NCBI GenBank assembly: GCA_965366625.1 | Contig: CBDUGP010000028.1 | Span: forward strand, 1 to 64,000 | DNA: 64,000 nt | Source: JAUIJL01 sp965366625 | GTDB lineage: Bacteria > Acidobacteriota > Thermoanaerobaculia > Multivoradales > J023 | Direction: 5' to 3' | Shown here: positions 34,180 to 41,820 of the stretch, piece after piece | How the letters are laid out: each line of letters begins with the position of its first letter | Position numbering within the stretch: position 1 is the first letter of the stretch | Notes under the pieces: generated by a model | Databases searched by the model: none | Told to the model about the DNA's origin: nothing | What the model saw: only the letters and a program-made list of their open reading frames with translations | Made by a program: the position numbers and the translations under genes

Positions 34180-35015
34180 CAACCGATCCCTACCGACGAA
34201 ATACCCGCTGCCGAAAGCACGGCTTCGTCTTCCGCTTGACGGGTCAGCTCCAGGAAGACATCTTCTAAGGACCCGGGCTGTAGAGACCCCGGCTCGATGG
34301 ACCCCGGCTCGAGAGACCCAGCCTTTAGAGATTCCGGCCGGCGCGCCAAGGCCTTGATTTCGTCCACGGTGCCCACGTGCAGGAGCTTGCCCCGGTGGAT
34401 GATGCCGATGCGGTCGGCCACCTCTTCGGCGATCGAAAGGGTGTGGGTCGACATCAGAATCGTCAGGCCGTCTTCTTGGGTGAGCCGTCGCAGGAAGGTT
34501 TTGACGCTGCGAATATTCTTCGGGTCGAGGCCCACCCAAGGCTCGTCGACCACCACCACCTTGGGTTCATGCAGAAAGCACGACGCGAACGAGAGCTTTT
34601 GGCGCATGCCGTGGCTGAAGTTTTCGGTCAGCTGGTCGGCCACGGCGCTCAGCTCGAAAGTTTCCAACAACGGCTCGCAGAGCTTTTCGAAACGCTCTTT
34701 GGGAACTTGGTAGAGCCCGGCGACAAAGGCCATGAATTCGCGACCGGTGAGCTTGTCGTAGAGGAAGGGGTGGTCGGGGATGTAGCCCAGTAGCTTCTTG
34801 GCCTCGACCGGCTGCTCACCGACGTCGAAGGGGCCGATGCGAGCCGTGCCGGCGGTGGGTTGAATCAACCCCGTGAGCATCTTGATGGTGGTGGTTTTGC
34901 CGGCCCCGTTGGGTCCCAGGAAGCAAAAGAACTCACCCTCAGCGATATTCAGGTCCAGGCGGTCCACGGCAAGCTTGTCGCCGAAACGTTTGGTCAGGCC
35001 GCGAGTCTCGATCAT
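34179..35015 (-). CDS. ABC transporter ATP-binding protein
   Basis: The 278-residue protein has all the ABC landmarks: Walker A GPNGAGKTTTIK (about 35-46), Q-loop LGYIPDHPFLYDKLTG, signature FSHGMRQKLSFA (about 132-143; FSHGM instead of LSGGQ), Walker B VVVVDEPWVGLDP, and H-loop STHTLS. The helix before the last segment carries an insertion of four 15-bp repeats (34270-34329) encoding GSLEP-like units between the domain and LEDVFLELT. The start overlaps the transglutaminase-like gene stop (ATGA) and the stop overlaps the permease start. The three form one operon. The signature deviation is common in this subfamily. Confidence 0.9.
   Translation of the reverse strand: MIETRGLTKRFGDKLAVDRLDLNIAEGEFFCFLGPNGAGKTTTIKMLTGLIQPTAGTARIGPFDVGEQPVEAKKLLGYIPDHPFLYDKLTGREFMAFVAGLYQVPKERFEKLCEPLLETFELSAVADQLTENFSHGMRQKLSFASCFLHEPKVVVVDEPWVGLDPKNIRSVKTFLRRLTQEDGLTILMSTHTLSIAEEVADRIGIIHRGKLLHVGTVDEIKALARRPESLKAGSLEPGSIEPGSLQPGSLEDVFLELTRQAEDEAVLSAAGISSVGIG
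34270..34329. repeat. four tandem 15-bp units inside the ABC ATPase gene
   Basis: The units read gacccgggctgtaga, gaccccggctcgatg, gaccccggctcgaga and gacccagcctttaga on the plus strand. They encode a GSLEP-type repeat near the C-terminus and keep frame. Confidence 0.85.
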
Positions 35016-36514
35016 GATGGGGGTCCTTGGTCTTGGATGTCGATCACCTCGATTTCCATACGTCCGAGGAAGGCCAGCAGCTTTGGCCAGCTCTCGATGC
35101 CGCCCTCGAGCAATTTAATGTGGGTGGCGTCGGCCGACGGTTGGTCGAGGGTCGGGTCGAAACGTTGGAATCGGTCGCCCAGCCAAACCTCGGGCCAGGC
35201 GTGGTAGTAAAAACCGTCCAGTTGGTCGCTCCAAACCAGGCCGATGGCGATGCGGGTGGGTAGATTCGCCGCCCGGGCGAGGGCGGTGAAAAGCACCGTA
35301 TGCTCGTTGCAATCTCCTTGGCGGCTTGCCAACACCTCCAGGGCCGAAGGAATGCTCATCACCGGCACTTTGTCGAGTCGGGTGAACACCCAATCGTGAA
35401 TCAGCCGAGCTCTGGCGGCGGGATCCTGCTGATCACCGACGATGGCCTGGGCCTGCTCCACCAGGCTCGGATGTGAGCTCTGGACGAAAGCGTCGGCGGC
35501 CAGCCATTGCTCCATTTGCTCGGCGTCCGGCGGCGTCGCGGGGGTGGCTGCGTCTCGGGTGATGCGCAGCAGACCGTCGACGCGGCTTTGGTGGCCGTCG
35601 AGCGGAATTTCGACGTCGGCGTTCAATCCACCGACCCGCAGTCGAAGTTCAGTGGCGCCGCGGAAGGGTTTCGGGCCTTTGGGTTGGATGGCGGTCAAAC
35701 CGAGCAAGTCCGTGCCCGCTTCGGCGCTCCTACCGTCCACCTTGCGGGCCATGGCCGAGGCTCGTTCCGGGCTCATCCGTTGCAAAACCAAACCAAAGGG
35801 AGTCTCTGCCCGCACCACCTCCCCTTGGTCGTCGACCCAAGCGGTGGAGGTGAATCCGCCGGTGGTCACTTCCAATTGGCGGGTTTCCAGCCCGACCCCA
35901 TCCACCTCGATAATCGACTCCGCCACACAGCGCACCCGCGCCGTCGCCTTGCGCATGGTCAAAGGATCAAAACTTTCCATGCGAAAGTCGTCGCCGACCT
36001 CCATGGCCGGAAATCGCGAGGCCGTGCCCAGGCCGGTTTGCAGCAGAACCTCCGGATCCATGGGCAATTGGAGGGGCATGGATTCGCCGCCCGATCGGAC
36101 CTCGCCTTTGAGTTCGCCGTCCCGTACCTCACCGGTGAGCCTCAGATTTTGGTCCATGGATTCGACCGTCAGATCGAGTTCCGCTAGGGGTTGGTCGAGC
36201 GACCGCCAAATCACACCGACCACCCTCAGGTCCGTGTCGCGACCCATCAGGCTGAGCGCCATTTGGGTATTCATGGTGAAACGAACACCGGGTTGTCCGT
36301 GGCGCTGCTCGGGCAGGCGTCGCAGATGGATATGCCCCACCTGAGGACCGTCGGTCAGGAACAGGCCGAGCCAGGTGGAACTCGCCTGGTCGATCCGTTG
36401 AGCGTCGCCGGTCGCCGAGACCGGCGTGCCGCCCCATTCCCGTTGCAGCAGCAAGGCGGTCATCAGAATCCAAAAACCCACCACACCCAAACCGATCCAC
36501 GTCTTTTGACTCAT
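35012..36514 (-). CDS. transglutaminase-like superfamily protein
   Basis: ATG 36514 has GGAGG about 11 bases upstream, giving 500 residues; the TTG further upstream is not needed. A membrane anchor or signal segment lies near 6-24 (GLGVVGFWILMTALLLQRE). The catalytic core is at about 380-460: Cys in RQGDCNEHT, His in YYHAWPEVW and Asp in FDPTLDQP. The N-terminal 370 residues are beta-rich and unrecognised. Proteins like this cleave or cross-link peptides, often in cell-wall context. The gene is first in the operon transglutaminase-ATPase-permease, so the transporter may export or sense something linked to it. Confidence 0.82.
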   Translation of the reverse strand: MSQKTWIGLGVVGFWILMTALLLQREWGGTPVSATGDAQRIDQASSTWLGLFLTDGPQVGHIHLRRLPEQRHGQPGVRFTMNTQMALSLMGRDTDLRVVGVIWRSLDQPLAELDLTVESMDQNLRLTGEVRDGELKGEVRSGGESMPLQLPMDPEVLLQTGLGTASRFPAMEVGDDFRMESFDPLTMRKATARVRCVAESIIEVDGVGLETRQLEVTTGGFTSTAWVDDQGEVVRAETPFGLVLQRMSPERASAMARKVDGRSAEAGTDLLGLTAIQPKGPKPFRGATELRLRVGGLNADVEIPLDGHQSRVDGLLRITRDAATPATPPDAEQMEQWLAADAFVQSSHPSLVEQAQAIVGDQQDPAARARLIHDWVFTRLDKVPVMSIPSALEVLASRQGDCNEHTVLFTALARAANLPTRIAIGLVWSDQLDGFYYHAWPEVWLGDRFQRFDPTLDQPSADATHIKLLEGGIESWPKLLAFLGRMEIEVIDIQDQGPPS

Positions 36515-36613
36515 GCGTGGTCTCGCCTCCAAATCGATCGAGGTTCCGCCGAGGATCGGCGCCCTGCCTATTTCAACGGTACGCGAGCTCGATGTGTTTA
36601 GTTCTGGGCAGAA

Positions 36614-36973
36614 TCACTTCTTGGAGGTGAGCAGCACGAGGATCAAAGCGGCCAGGGCGGGAAGGCCTTGGGTAAAGAGAATCGTGATTTTGGCGGTGGC
36701 GGCGCCGAAGATGCCGGCGATCAGCACGCAGCTGAGGAAGAAAACTTTGACGTCTCGTTTTCCAGCCCACAAACCCCAGATGAGGCCCGCAGCCAAGAAG
36801 CCGTTGTACAAACCCTGGTTCATGGCCAAGACCGCGGAGGAGGAAGACACTTCAGGGGTCATATTGAAGATCTTGCGCCCCACGGGGTGGTCCCAAAAGA
36901 ACATTTCGAGCACCAAGAATCCCAGGTGAGCCAAGGCCACGAGGCCGACAAATAGGTTGGCGGCTAGTTTCAT
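36614..36973 (-). CDS. DUF1304 family small membrane protein
   Basis: The 119-residue protein has four hydrophobic segments. The family mark MNQGLYNGFLAAGLIWG is near residues 51-67, and WDHPVGRKIFNM lies in the first loop. Members are found in many bacteria and have no proven function. It follows the nucleotidyltransferase gene by 28 bp with a purine-rich ribosome site (GGAAAGGAAGAC). Confidence 0.88.
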   Translation of the reverse strand: MKLAANLFVGLVALAHLGFLVLEMFFWDHPVGRKIFNMTPEVSSSSAVLAMNQGLYNGFLAAGLIWGLWAGKRDVKVFFLSCVLIAGIFGAATAKITILFTQGLPALAALILVLLTSKK

Positions 36974-37001
36974 CGTGTCTTCCTTTCCAGGTTGATTGTC
37001 C

Positions 37002-37820
37002 TCATCGAGCCGGCGCCGATTCCGGGATCAGAACTTCTTCTCGGCGCAACAGCTCGTCCGCATGCCGGAGGGCGTCCGCATTGCCCACGTGCAGGCGCTC
37101 ACCGCGGGTCCTGATCGCCCAAACCCGTTGAAACTCGGTGGGCAGCTCGGCCAAATAACCGATCAACCGGCCGATTTCGTCAGGGGCGTGGCCGTCCTCG
37201 AGATAACGTCCGACCCGTGCCAAAGCCTTTGGCCCGAGGGTGTAAAAGCTCGGGCAAGCCCAAGTGGACGGCGGCTGCTCCGGTTTTTCCCACAACCTGA
37301 GCACTCGATCGTGTGCGTCCAGCTCGAGCACCCCGGTGCGTCGTAACCGCGCCGGGTCATGTTCTTCCATGGCCAACACGGTCGTCTCCCCCCGTTCGAG
37401 AAAGCGCAACCAGAGGGGCAGCAGGGAAAAGCGCAGAATATTGTCACCGGCGCAAATCAACGCCCCGTCGAGGGGGCGCGAATCCGTCGCAAGGCGATTG
37501 AGCACAAAGCCGAGATCGCCGATCGCCCCGAGTCGATCGCTATTGTCCAGCGTGCCGTCATTGTGGACCTGGAGATCCAACCCTCGCCGACCCAGGCCGT
37601 CGCGGTGCCCGTCCGCCCACGCCTCAAAATCAGCTGCGTACCGGTCGTTGCTGACCACATGGACGGCCTGCAATTCAGGCAGCTCGAGCAATTGGTCGAT
37701 CAAATAATCCAACACCGGCCGGTCGGCGACCCGTAGGAGAGGTTTGGGAGTATGTTGGGTGAGAGCACCCATGCGAGTGCCGTAACCGGCACAGAGAAGA
37801 ATCGCGACTCGATGGGCCAT
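37002..37820 (-). CDS. nucleotidyltransferase (sugar-nucleotide synthesis family)
   Basis: The 272-residue protein begins VAILLCAGYGTRMGALTQHTPKPLLRVADRPVLDYLIDQL. The G-x-G-T-R and K-P-L motifs are those of the NTP_transferase family that makes NDP-sugars. A Gly-Asp pair at CAGDNILRFS (about 127) holds the metal. It is rather short for RmlA or GlmU and closest to stand-alone sugar-1-phosphate nucleotidyltransferases. It may supply the exopolysaccharide pathway or cell-wall work; the sugar is unknown. Confidence 0.85.
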   Translation of the reverse strand: MAHRVAILLCAGYGTRMGALTQHTPKPLLRVADRPVLDYLIDQLLELPELQAVHVVSNDRYAADFEAWADGHRDGLGRRGLDLQVHNDGTLDNSDRLGAIGDLGFVLNRLATDSRPLDGALICAGDNILRFSLLPLWLRFLERGETTVLAMEEHDPARLRRTGVLELDAHDRVLRLWEKPEQPPSTWACPSFYTLGPKALARVGRYLEDGHAPDEIGRLIGYLAELPTEFQRVWAIRTRGERLHVGNADALRHADELLRREEVLIPESAPAR

Positions 37821-38194
37821 AAGCGGTGACTTTCAGGGTCGGGCAACGAAATTGGGTCGATCTAAGGCAACAACCTGTTTGACGGATATTACCTCGGTGT
37901 TTTTCGAGCCGAAACAAGATCACCAGGGCAGTGGGCCCTGGCCAGTGTCGAATGGGGCAGATCCTCCAAGAGCTGATAGCCTCACTGTGACTTACGGTCT
38001 GCCCTAGTCTTCTATCGATTTTGCGGCGCGGTGCGCGATGGGGTCGCATCGTGAGCCTGCTGATGCGTGCTTGGCCGATCTTTGCCACGGTGATCTTGTG
38101 GCGGCCTGTCGGTTTTCAAGCGAGATCCAAACTGACTCGCGCGATCGAGTTCGGCTTCGAAGCCTGCGCTCGGCGCCTTGTGGGGAGCTTGTGA
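37821..38194. other. gene-free spacer before the sigma-54 activator gene
   Basis: No supportable gene was seen. The open frames on the minus strand near 37675-38088 lack family resemblance and a ribosome site. A GC-rich inverted repeat (ccaggg / ccctgg, 37922-37940) has no T run. Promoters for the two divergent genes should lie here. I did not find a convincing -24/-12 element: TTGGCCGATCTTTGCC near 38080 has one base too few between GG and GC. Confidence 0.6.
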
Positions 38195-39817
38195 GTGACC
38201 CGTCTCGGTGAGACTACCCTCCGGCCCGGTGGTGTGCTCGGGGCCGATATCTCCGGCCCAGCTGTTGTGGTGACGATTCTCAGCCACCCGGACTTGCGCC
38301 GGGCGGGCGAGCGAGCGGTGCTGTGGCCGTTGAGCGCGGCTTCAACCTTGCATTTGGGCCGATACGCACCGGAATTCAGCCGTCCAGGGGAAGTTTGGGA
38401 GAGCCGAGCGCTCGACGATCCTTACCTCAGCCGTCGCCCCTGGAGCTTGAGTCGGCAGCCGGATGGTTTCTTGCTCGAGCGGCAGGGCAGCTCGACGGAA
38501 CTCAAGGTGGACGGGGTGGGCATTGGGCAATCCGTGCTGCTCGCCCGTGAATCGCTCGACCAAGGCGTGGTCTTGGAGCTGGCGGGTCGCACTGCCCTGC
38601 TCCTTCATAAGGCGTCGCTGTCGTCGTTGGAGCCGCAAAGCCGCTCCGGCATGACTTCCATGGTGGGGGCTAGCGAAGCCCTATGCGAGGTTTTGGCGGC
38701 CATTTCCCGGGTGGCGGATTTGTCGGTGCCGGTGCTGCTTCGTGGTGAATCGGGCACCGGCAAAGAGCTGGCCGCCCAAGAGCTACATCGGCAGAGCAGC
38801 CGGAGTCGACGACCCTTTATCGCCGTGAATCTCGGAGCGCTGCCGAGCTCGTTGGCCGCGTCGGAACTCTTCGGCCACGTTCGAGGCGCGTTTACCGGTG
38901 CGTCCGCGGCTCGGGAGGGCTATTTCAGCGCCGCTGACGGAGGCACGCTCTTCCTCGACGAAATCGGCGAGGCACCGCCGGAGGTCCAGGCCATGCTGTT
39001 GCGGGCCTTGGAAACCGGCGAGGTGGTTCCCGTGGGCTCACACGTGGCCAAGAAGGTCGACGTGCGAGTGATTGCCGCGACCGATTCCGATCTCGAATCC
39101 AGAGCTTCTCGGGGTGATTTTAAAGAGCCCTTGTTGCATCGTCTCTCCGCCTACGTGGTTCGCCTGCCCGCCTTGCGGCAACGGCGCGACGATATCGGTC
39201 TTTTGGTCTTGAATTTCGCCCGCCAAGCCTTGGACGAGCTGGGGGATTCGGCGCGGCTCGATCGCTTTGATCCCCAAGCAGAGCCCTGGATCGAAGCGTC
39301 GGTGGGGGCCGAGCTGGCGCGTTATTCGTGGCCCGGCAACGTTCGCCAGCTGAAAAACGTGGTGCGTCAATTGGTGATCGACTCTCGGGGTCAGAATCTG
39401 CTGCGGCCGGGTAGACGGCTGGACGAGCTGCTGAGCTCGGGAGCTTTGGGCCGCACGCCGGCGAAACCATCACCCTCCGAGGCCGTTGGTGAGGCCGGGC
39501 CGACCGGTTCCGGCGGACCTGTCGGAGTGCCCTCGGCCGCACGCCGTCCCGCCGAGGTTACCGATTCGGAGCTCGAGCAGGCGATGTCCGCGACGCGCTT
39601 CGAGCCCGCGGCGTCGGCGCGTCGACTCGGGATCAGCCGGGCTTCGATCTACAACTTGATTAGAAAACATCCGACCCTGCGAGTGGCCGAGGACGTGCCC
39701 GACGATGAGCTGCGCTCGGCGCTCGAAGCGTCGAAACACGATATCCCCGAGGCGGCGAACCGCCTCGGGGTATCTGCCAGGGCCTTAGCCCGGCGCATTT
39801 CACGGGCCCGGAGCTGA
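38195..39817 (+). CDS. sigma-54-dependent transcription activator with N-terminal FHA-like domain
   Basis: GTG 38195 with GGGGAG upstream gives 540 residues. An FHA-like fold occupies about 50-140; G55-R56 and YLSRR are kept, but the SxxH and N positions are degenerate, so phosphopeptide binding is not certain. The AAA+ domain (about 155-390) has Walker A GESGTGKE (184-191), the sigma-54 loop GAFTGA (231-236), Walker B GGTLFLDEIGE and the PGNVRQLKN segment. Two Fis-type helix-turn-helix segments follow at the C-terminus (SARRLGISRASIYNLIRKH and AANRLGVSARALARRISRA). There is no receiver domain, so the input is probably Thr phosphorylation by a kinase. The genes it most likely controls are the two divergent ones at 39.9-41.8 kb. 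Confidence 0.92.
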   Translation: MTRLGETTLRPGGVLGADISGPAVVVTILSHPDLRRAGERAVLWPLSAASTLHLGRYAPEFSRPGEVWESRALDDPYLSRRPWSLSRQPDGFLLERQGSSTELKVDGVGIGQSVLLARESLDQGVVLELAGRTALLLHKASLSSLEPQSRSGMTSMVGASEALCEVLAAISRVADLSVPVLLRGESGTGKELAAQELHRQSSRSRRPFIAVNLGALPSSLAASELFGHVRGAFTGASAAREGYFSAADGGTLFLDEIGEAPPEVQAMLLRALETGEVVPVGSHVAKKVDVRVIAATDSDLESRASRGDFKEPLLHRLSAYVVRLPALRQRRDDIGLLVLNFARQALDELGDSARLDRFDPQAEPWIEASVGAELARYSWPGNVRQLKNVVRQLVIDSRGQNLLRPGRRLDELLSSGALGRTPAKPSPSEAVGEAGPTGSGGPVGVPSAARRPAEVTDSELEQAMSATRFEPAASARRLGISRASIYNLIRKHPTLRVAEDVPDDELRSALEASKHDIPEAANRLGVSARALARRISRARS

Positions 39818-39890
39818 CCGCAGGGCTCGGTCGATCGTGACGGGGAGCCGTCGATCGTAGGAGCGGTCTAGCCCGGAAATTCCCGGTTCC

Positions 39891-40613
39891 TTAGGCTAGG
39901 GCTTCGAAAGCAGTCGCCAAGCTTTGAACCGAGATCGTGGCCGACTCGGAGTTCTGGATGCTGTCGGCGTTGATCCAAACGAGCTGCGAGCCGTTGCCTT
40001 GGAGATTCCATTGCAAGGTTTGAGTGGTGACGGGATTCACGATCACTAATGGTTGAGAGGTGCCCGTGTATTTGATCACGTTCGAGGGATCGGAAGTGGA
40101 GTTGACGATGTTGACGGTCGCCTTCTGCTCCGAGAATTGAACCGAGATGAATTGGTTCACATCGCTCTGAATCTGGCCGCTATACCAATGGGACTCGGGC
40201 ACCGCGTAATAACGGGTGAAGGCATTAAATGGATGAAGGTTGCCGTCCAGAGGCAATTGTTTGTTGTTGATTCCAGAGGTATTGGTGGGCATTTTGACGC
40301 TACCGATAAAGGCTTGGACTTGGGCTCCCGGTTGGTTGTTCACCACCGACGCCGAAACGGAGTTGGTGTCGTCACCGTTGACGAAGCAAAGGGCTGCTAG
40401 GCCGAGGTTCTGGGTCGTCCCGGGCACCGAGACCGTGACCGGCGGTTGGGAGTTGCTCCAGACCACGGAAACGTTGGTCGAAGCGTCGTTGCCTGCGGCG
40501 TTGTAGAAAAAGAGGGCGTAGAGCTGGCCCGCGTTGAGATTGCCGGTGTTGGAGGCCGTGTCGCCTTGGCTGAGGGTGATCAAACGGCCATCATTCCAAT
40601 CGATAGTGGACAT
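39891..40613 (-). CDS. unrecognised Asn/Ser/Thr-rich beta protein
   Basis: The 240-residue protein is preceded by a good ribosome site (AAAGGAA). It has no signal peptide, membrane segment or family motif that I recognise. Composition is rich in Asn, Ser, Thr, Gln and Val and poor in Lys and Cys. Alternating strands (VSVVWSNSQPPVTVSVPG; QTLQWNLQGNGSQLVW) suggest two or three beta-sandwich modules. Such a composition is common in extracellular or lectin-like proteins, but nothing proves export. It is the left gene of a divergent pair with a strong candidate sigma-54 promoter about 230 bp upstream. The long leader (about 215 nt) holds a 7-bp inverted repeat (cgtggca / tgccacg). Confidence 0.7.
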   Translation of the reverse strand: MSTIDWNDGRLITLSQGDTASNTGNLNAGQLYALFFYNAAGNDASTNVSVVWSNSQPPVTVSVPGTTQNLGLAALCFVNGDDTNSVSASVVNNQPGAQVQAFIGSVKMPTNTSGINNKQLPLDGNLHPFNAFTRYYAVPESHWYSGQIQSDVNQFISVQFSEQKATVNIVNSTSDPSNVIKYTGTSQPLVIVNPVTTQTLQWNLQGNGSQLVWINADSIQNSESATISVQSLATAFEALA

Positions 40614-40840
40614 GGTGTTCCTTTCTAAGCTGCTCGTGTTGTGAGCCTAGGTGTTAAGAGTTTTGAAACAGCGAACGAAGAATCGGGATGCGTGTCCTCC
40701 TGTTTTCGCGTCGCCGAACCGTGGCACCCACGGCGTGTTTGAAGCTGCACATTCGAAGCCTGGTTCGAAGCTGCGGATGCCACGATCCGGCGACGCCAAA
40801 GTTGTTCTTGGTCGGGTGATTGCTCGTGCCGACCTTGTAG

Positions 40841-40857
40841 AGCACGCTGCGTGCCAA
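40841..40857 (-). promoter_or_regulatory. candidate sigma-54 (-24/-12) promoter, leftward
   Basis: The minus strand reads TTGGCACGCAGCGTGCT. Against the consensus TGGCACG-N4-TTGCW it matches 11 of 12 fixed positions, with the invariant GG and GC separated by exactly 10 bp. It would start transcripts near 40830 toward the gene ending at 39891. Part of the element, gcacgctgcgtgc, is also palindromic, so a chance match is not excluded. Confidence 0.75.
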
Positions 40858-40917
40858 GGCGGAAAGTCTTGAAAGAAGCAGGGGTTTGGCGAAGTGGCCC
40901 GTTCTGAAGACGGATTT

Positions 40918-40969
40918 CTGACGTCAGGAGCCGGGGGCTGACGTCAGCCTGTGAAATCACTGACGTCAG
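40918..40969. promoter_or_regulatory. triple CTGACGTCAG palindrome, probable activator-binding enhancer
   Basis: Three perfect 10-bp palindromes CTGACGTCAG lie at 40918-40927, 40938-40947 and 40960-40969, spaced 20 and 22 bp (about two helical turns), so they face the same side of the helix. No other copy was noticed in the window. The middle copy is centred exactly 100 bp from the GC of each flanking -24/-12 element. The distance and number of sites are those of upstream activating sequences for sigma-54 activators. Confidence 0.8.
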
Positions 40970-41028
40970 GTGGCGATCCGGAAGGGGGAAAAGGGGCCAA
41001 ATCGTAGGCAAGCCGTCGAAACGGGACC

Positions 41029-41044
41029 CGGTATGACCTTTGCA
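41029..41044 (+). promoter_or_regulatory. candidate sigma-54 (-24/-12) promoter, rightward
   Basis: The plus strand reads CGGTATGACCTTTGCA. The -12 box TTGCA is perfect and GG-N10-GC is kept; 9 of 12 fixed positions match. The predicted start near 41056 is about 50 bases before the ATG at 41107, which has an AAGGAG ribosome site. Confidence 0.6.
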
Positions 41045-41106
41045 ACCTAGGTCTGGAGTCAGCTCAGGGTCCGAGGGTCCGACTTTATTGTTGAAAGGAG
41101 CAGGAA

Positions 41107-41799
41107 ATGTCTATGATTCTGGTCGAAGAGAAAACTGAAATCACGGCGCAGCCTGGGGAAGAGATGAACTCACCATCTGAGGAGGCCTTGGTCAACGCCA
41201 AAGTCGAGCTTGTGATTGAAGGAGAGAGTCAGCAGCAGCTTTTTGTCGACGATTCGAAGCCGGGCAGCCAAGTCATCTTTGGCAGCCTCGTCTCGGATTT
41301 CGAGGTGTTCTTTCCTAATGGCTCACCGCTGCTGGATGTGCCGAACCCGCTGAAGGTTTCCCAAGGACCTTCGATAACCACTACCTTGGGACCACGCGCC
41401 ATCGGGACCTTCCCGTTCCAGATCACAACCTCGACTGGTTTCGTGCGCGACTTGAAGCTGGCCGTATCGATCAATGGCCCCTCGTACAAAGTAGGATTTG
41501 AGCTTCTTGACGGAATAAACATGGCGCTCCATGCATTCGCCAAGCAAGAGGCCGGTCTACCGGTAGAAGTGATCGTCAAGAACGATAGTCCGGACTCGGT
41601 AGATCTTCTTTTCAGTGGCGACAGCTCCAATTTCCACGAGGAAGTATCTAGCGGCGGGTTCGGTGGGTGGGTCTTTATTCCTGAGGCCTTCGGCAAGTGC
41701 GGCACGGTGAAGGTGGTGAGCAGCACGGCTAAGGGAGGGGTAACCATGCAGTCCGGAGGCACCATGCATGCGGACATCTTGGTCGAGCCGCCCCCATAG
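41107..41799 (+). CDS. unrecognised beta-rich protein
   Basis: The 230-residue protein has a strong ribosome site (AAAGGAG). It is acidic at the start (LVEEKTEITAQPGEEMNSP) and then beta-rich. Two halves can be distinguished (about 30-120 and 125-225), each with long strand-forming segments such as FPFQITTSTGFVRDLKLAVSI and KVGFELLDGINMALHAFAKQ. One Cys only; no signal peptide, membrane segment or catalytic motif. Base composition looks lower in GC than its neighbours. It is the right gene of the divergent sigma-54-type pair. No sequence likeness to the left gene beyond beta character was seen. Function unknown. Confidence 0.7.
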   Translation: MSMILVEEKTEITAQPGEEMNSPSEEALVNAKVELVIEGESQQQLFVDDSKPGSQVIFGSLVSDFEVFFPNGSPLLDVPNPLKVSQGPSITTTLGPRAIGTFPFQITTSTGFVRDLKLAVSINGPSYKVGFELLDGINMALHAFAKQEAGLPVEVIVKNDSPDSVDLLFSGDSSNFHEEVSSGGFGGWVFIPEAFGKCGTVKVVSSTAKGGVTMQSGGTMHADILVEPPP

Positions 41800-41820
41800 G
41801 AGCTAGCCCGGGCTAGCTCC
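41799..41820. terminator. perfect 22-bp palindrome between convergent stops
   Basis: GGAGCTAGCCCGGGCTAGCTCC is a perfect palindrome spanning the ends of the rightward beta-rich gene and the leftward kinase gene. It could fold as a 9-bp stem with CCGG loop on both strands and serve as a two-way terminator. No U run follows on either side. Confidence 0.5.

Noticed and set aside
34180..34539. Extension of the permease frame over the ATPase gene
   Set aside because: The frame is antisense-like low-quality protein (Arg/Gly/Pro-rich); the ATG at 34179 couples with the ATPase stop.
38075..38100. Candidate sigma-54 promoter before the activator gene
   Set aside because: TTGGCCGATCTTTGCC has nine rather than ten bases between GG and GC, and no enhancer sites nearby.
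40625..41011. 128-residue minus-strand frame in the divergent spacer
   Set aside because: It runs through the palindromes and promoter, lacks a ribosome site and shows no family resemblance.
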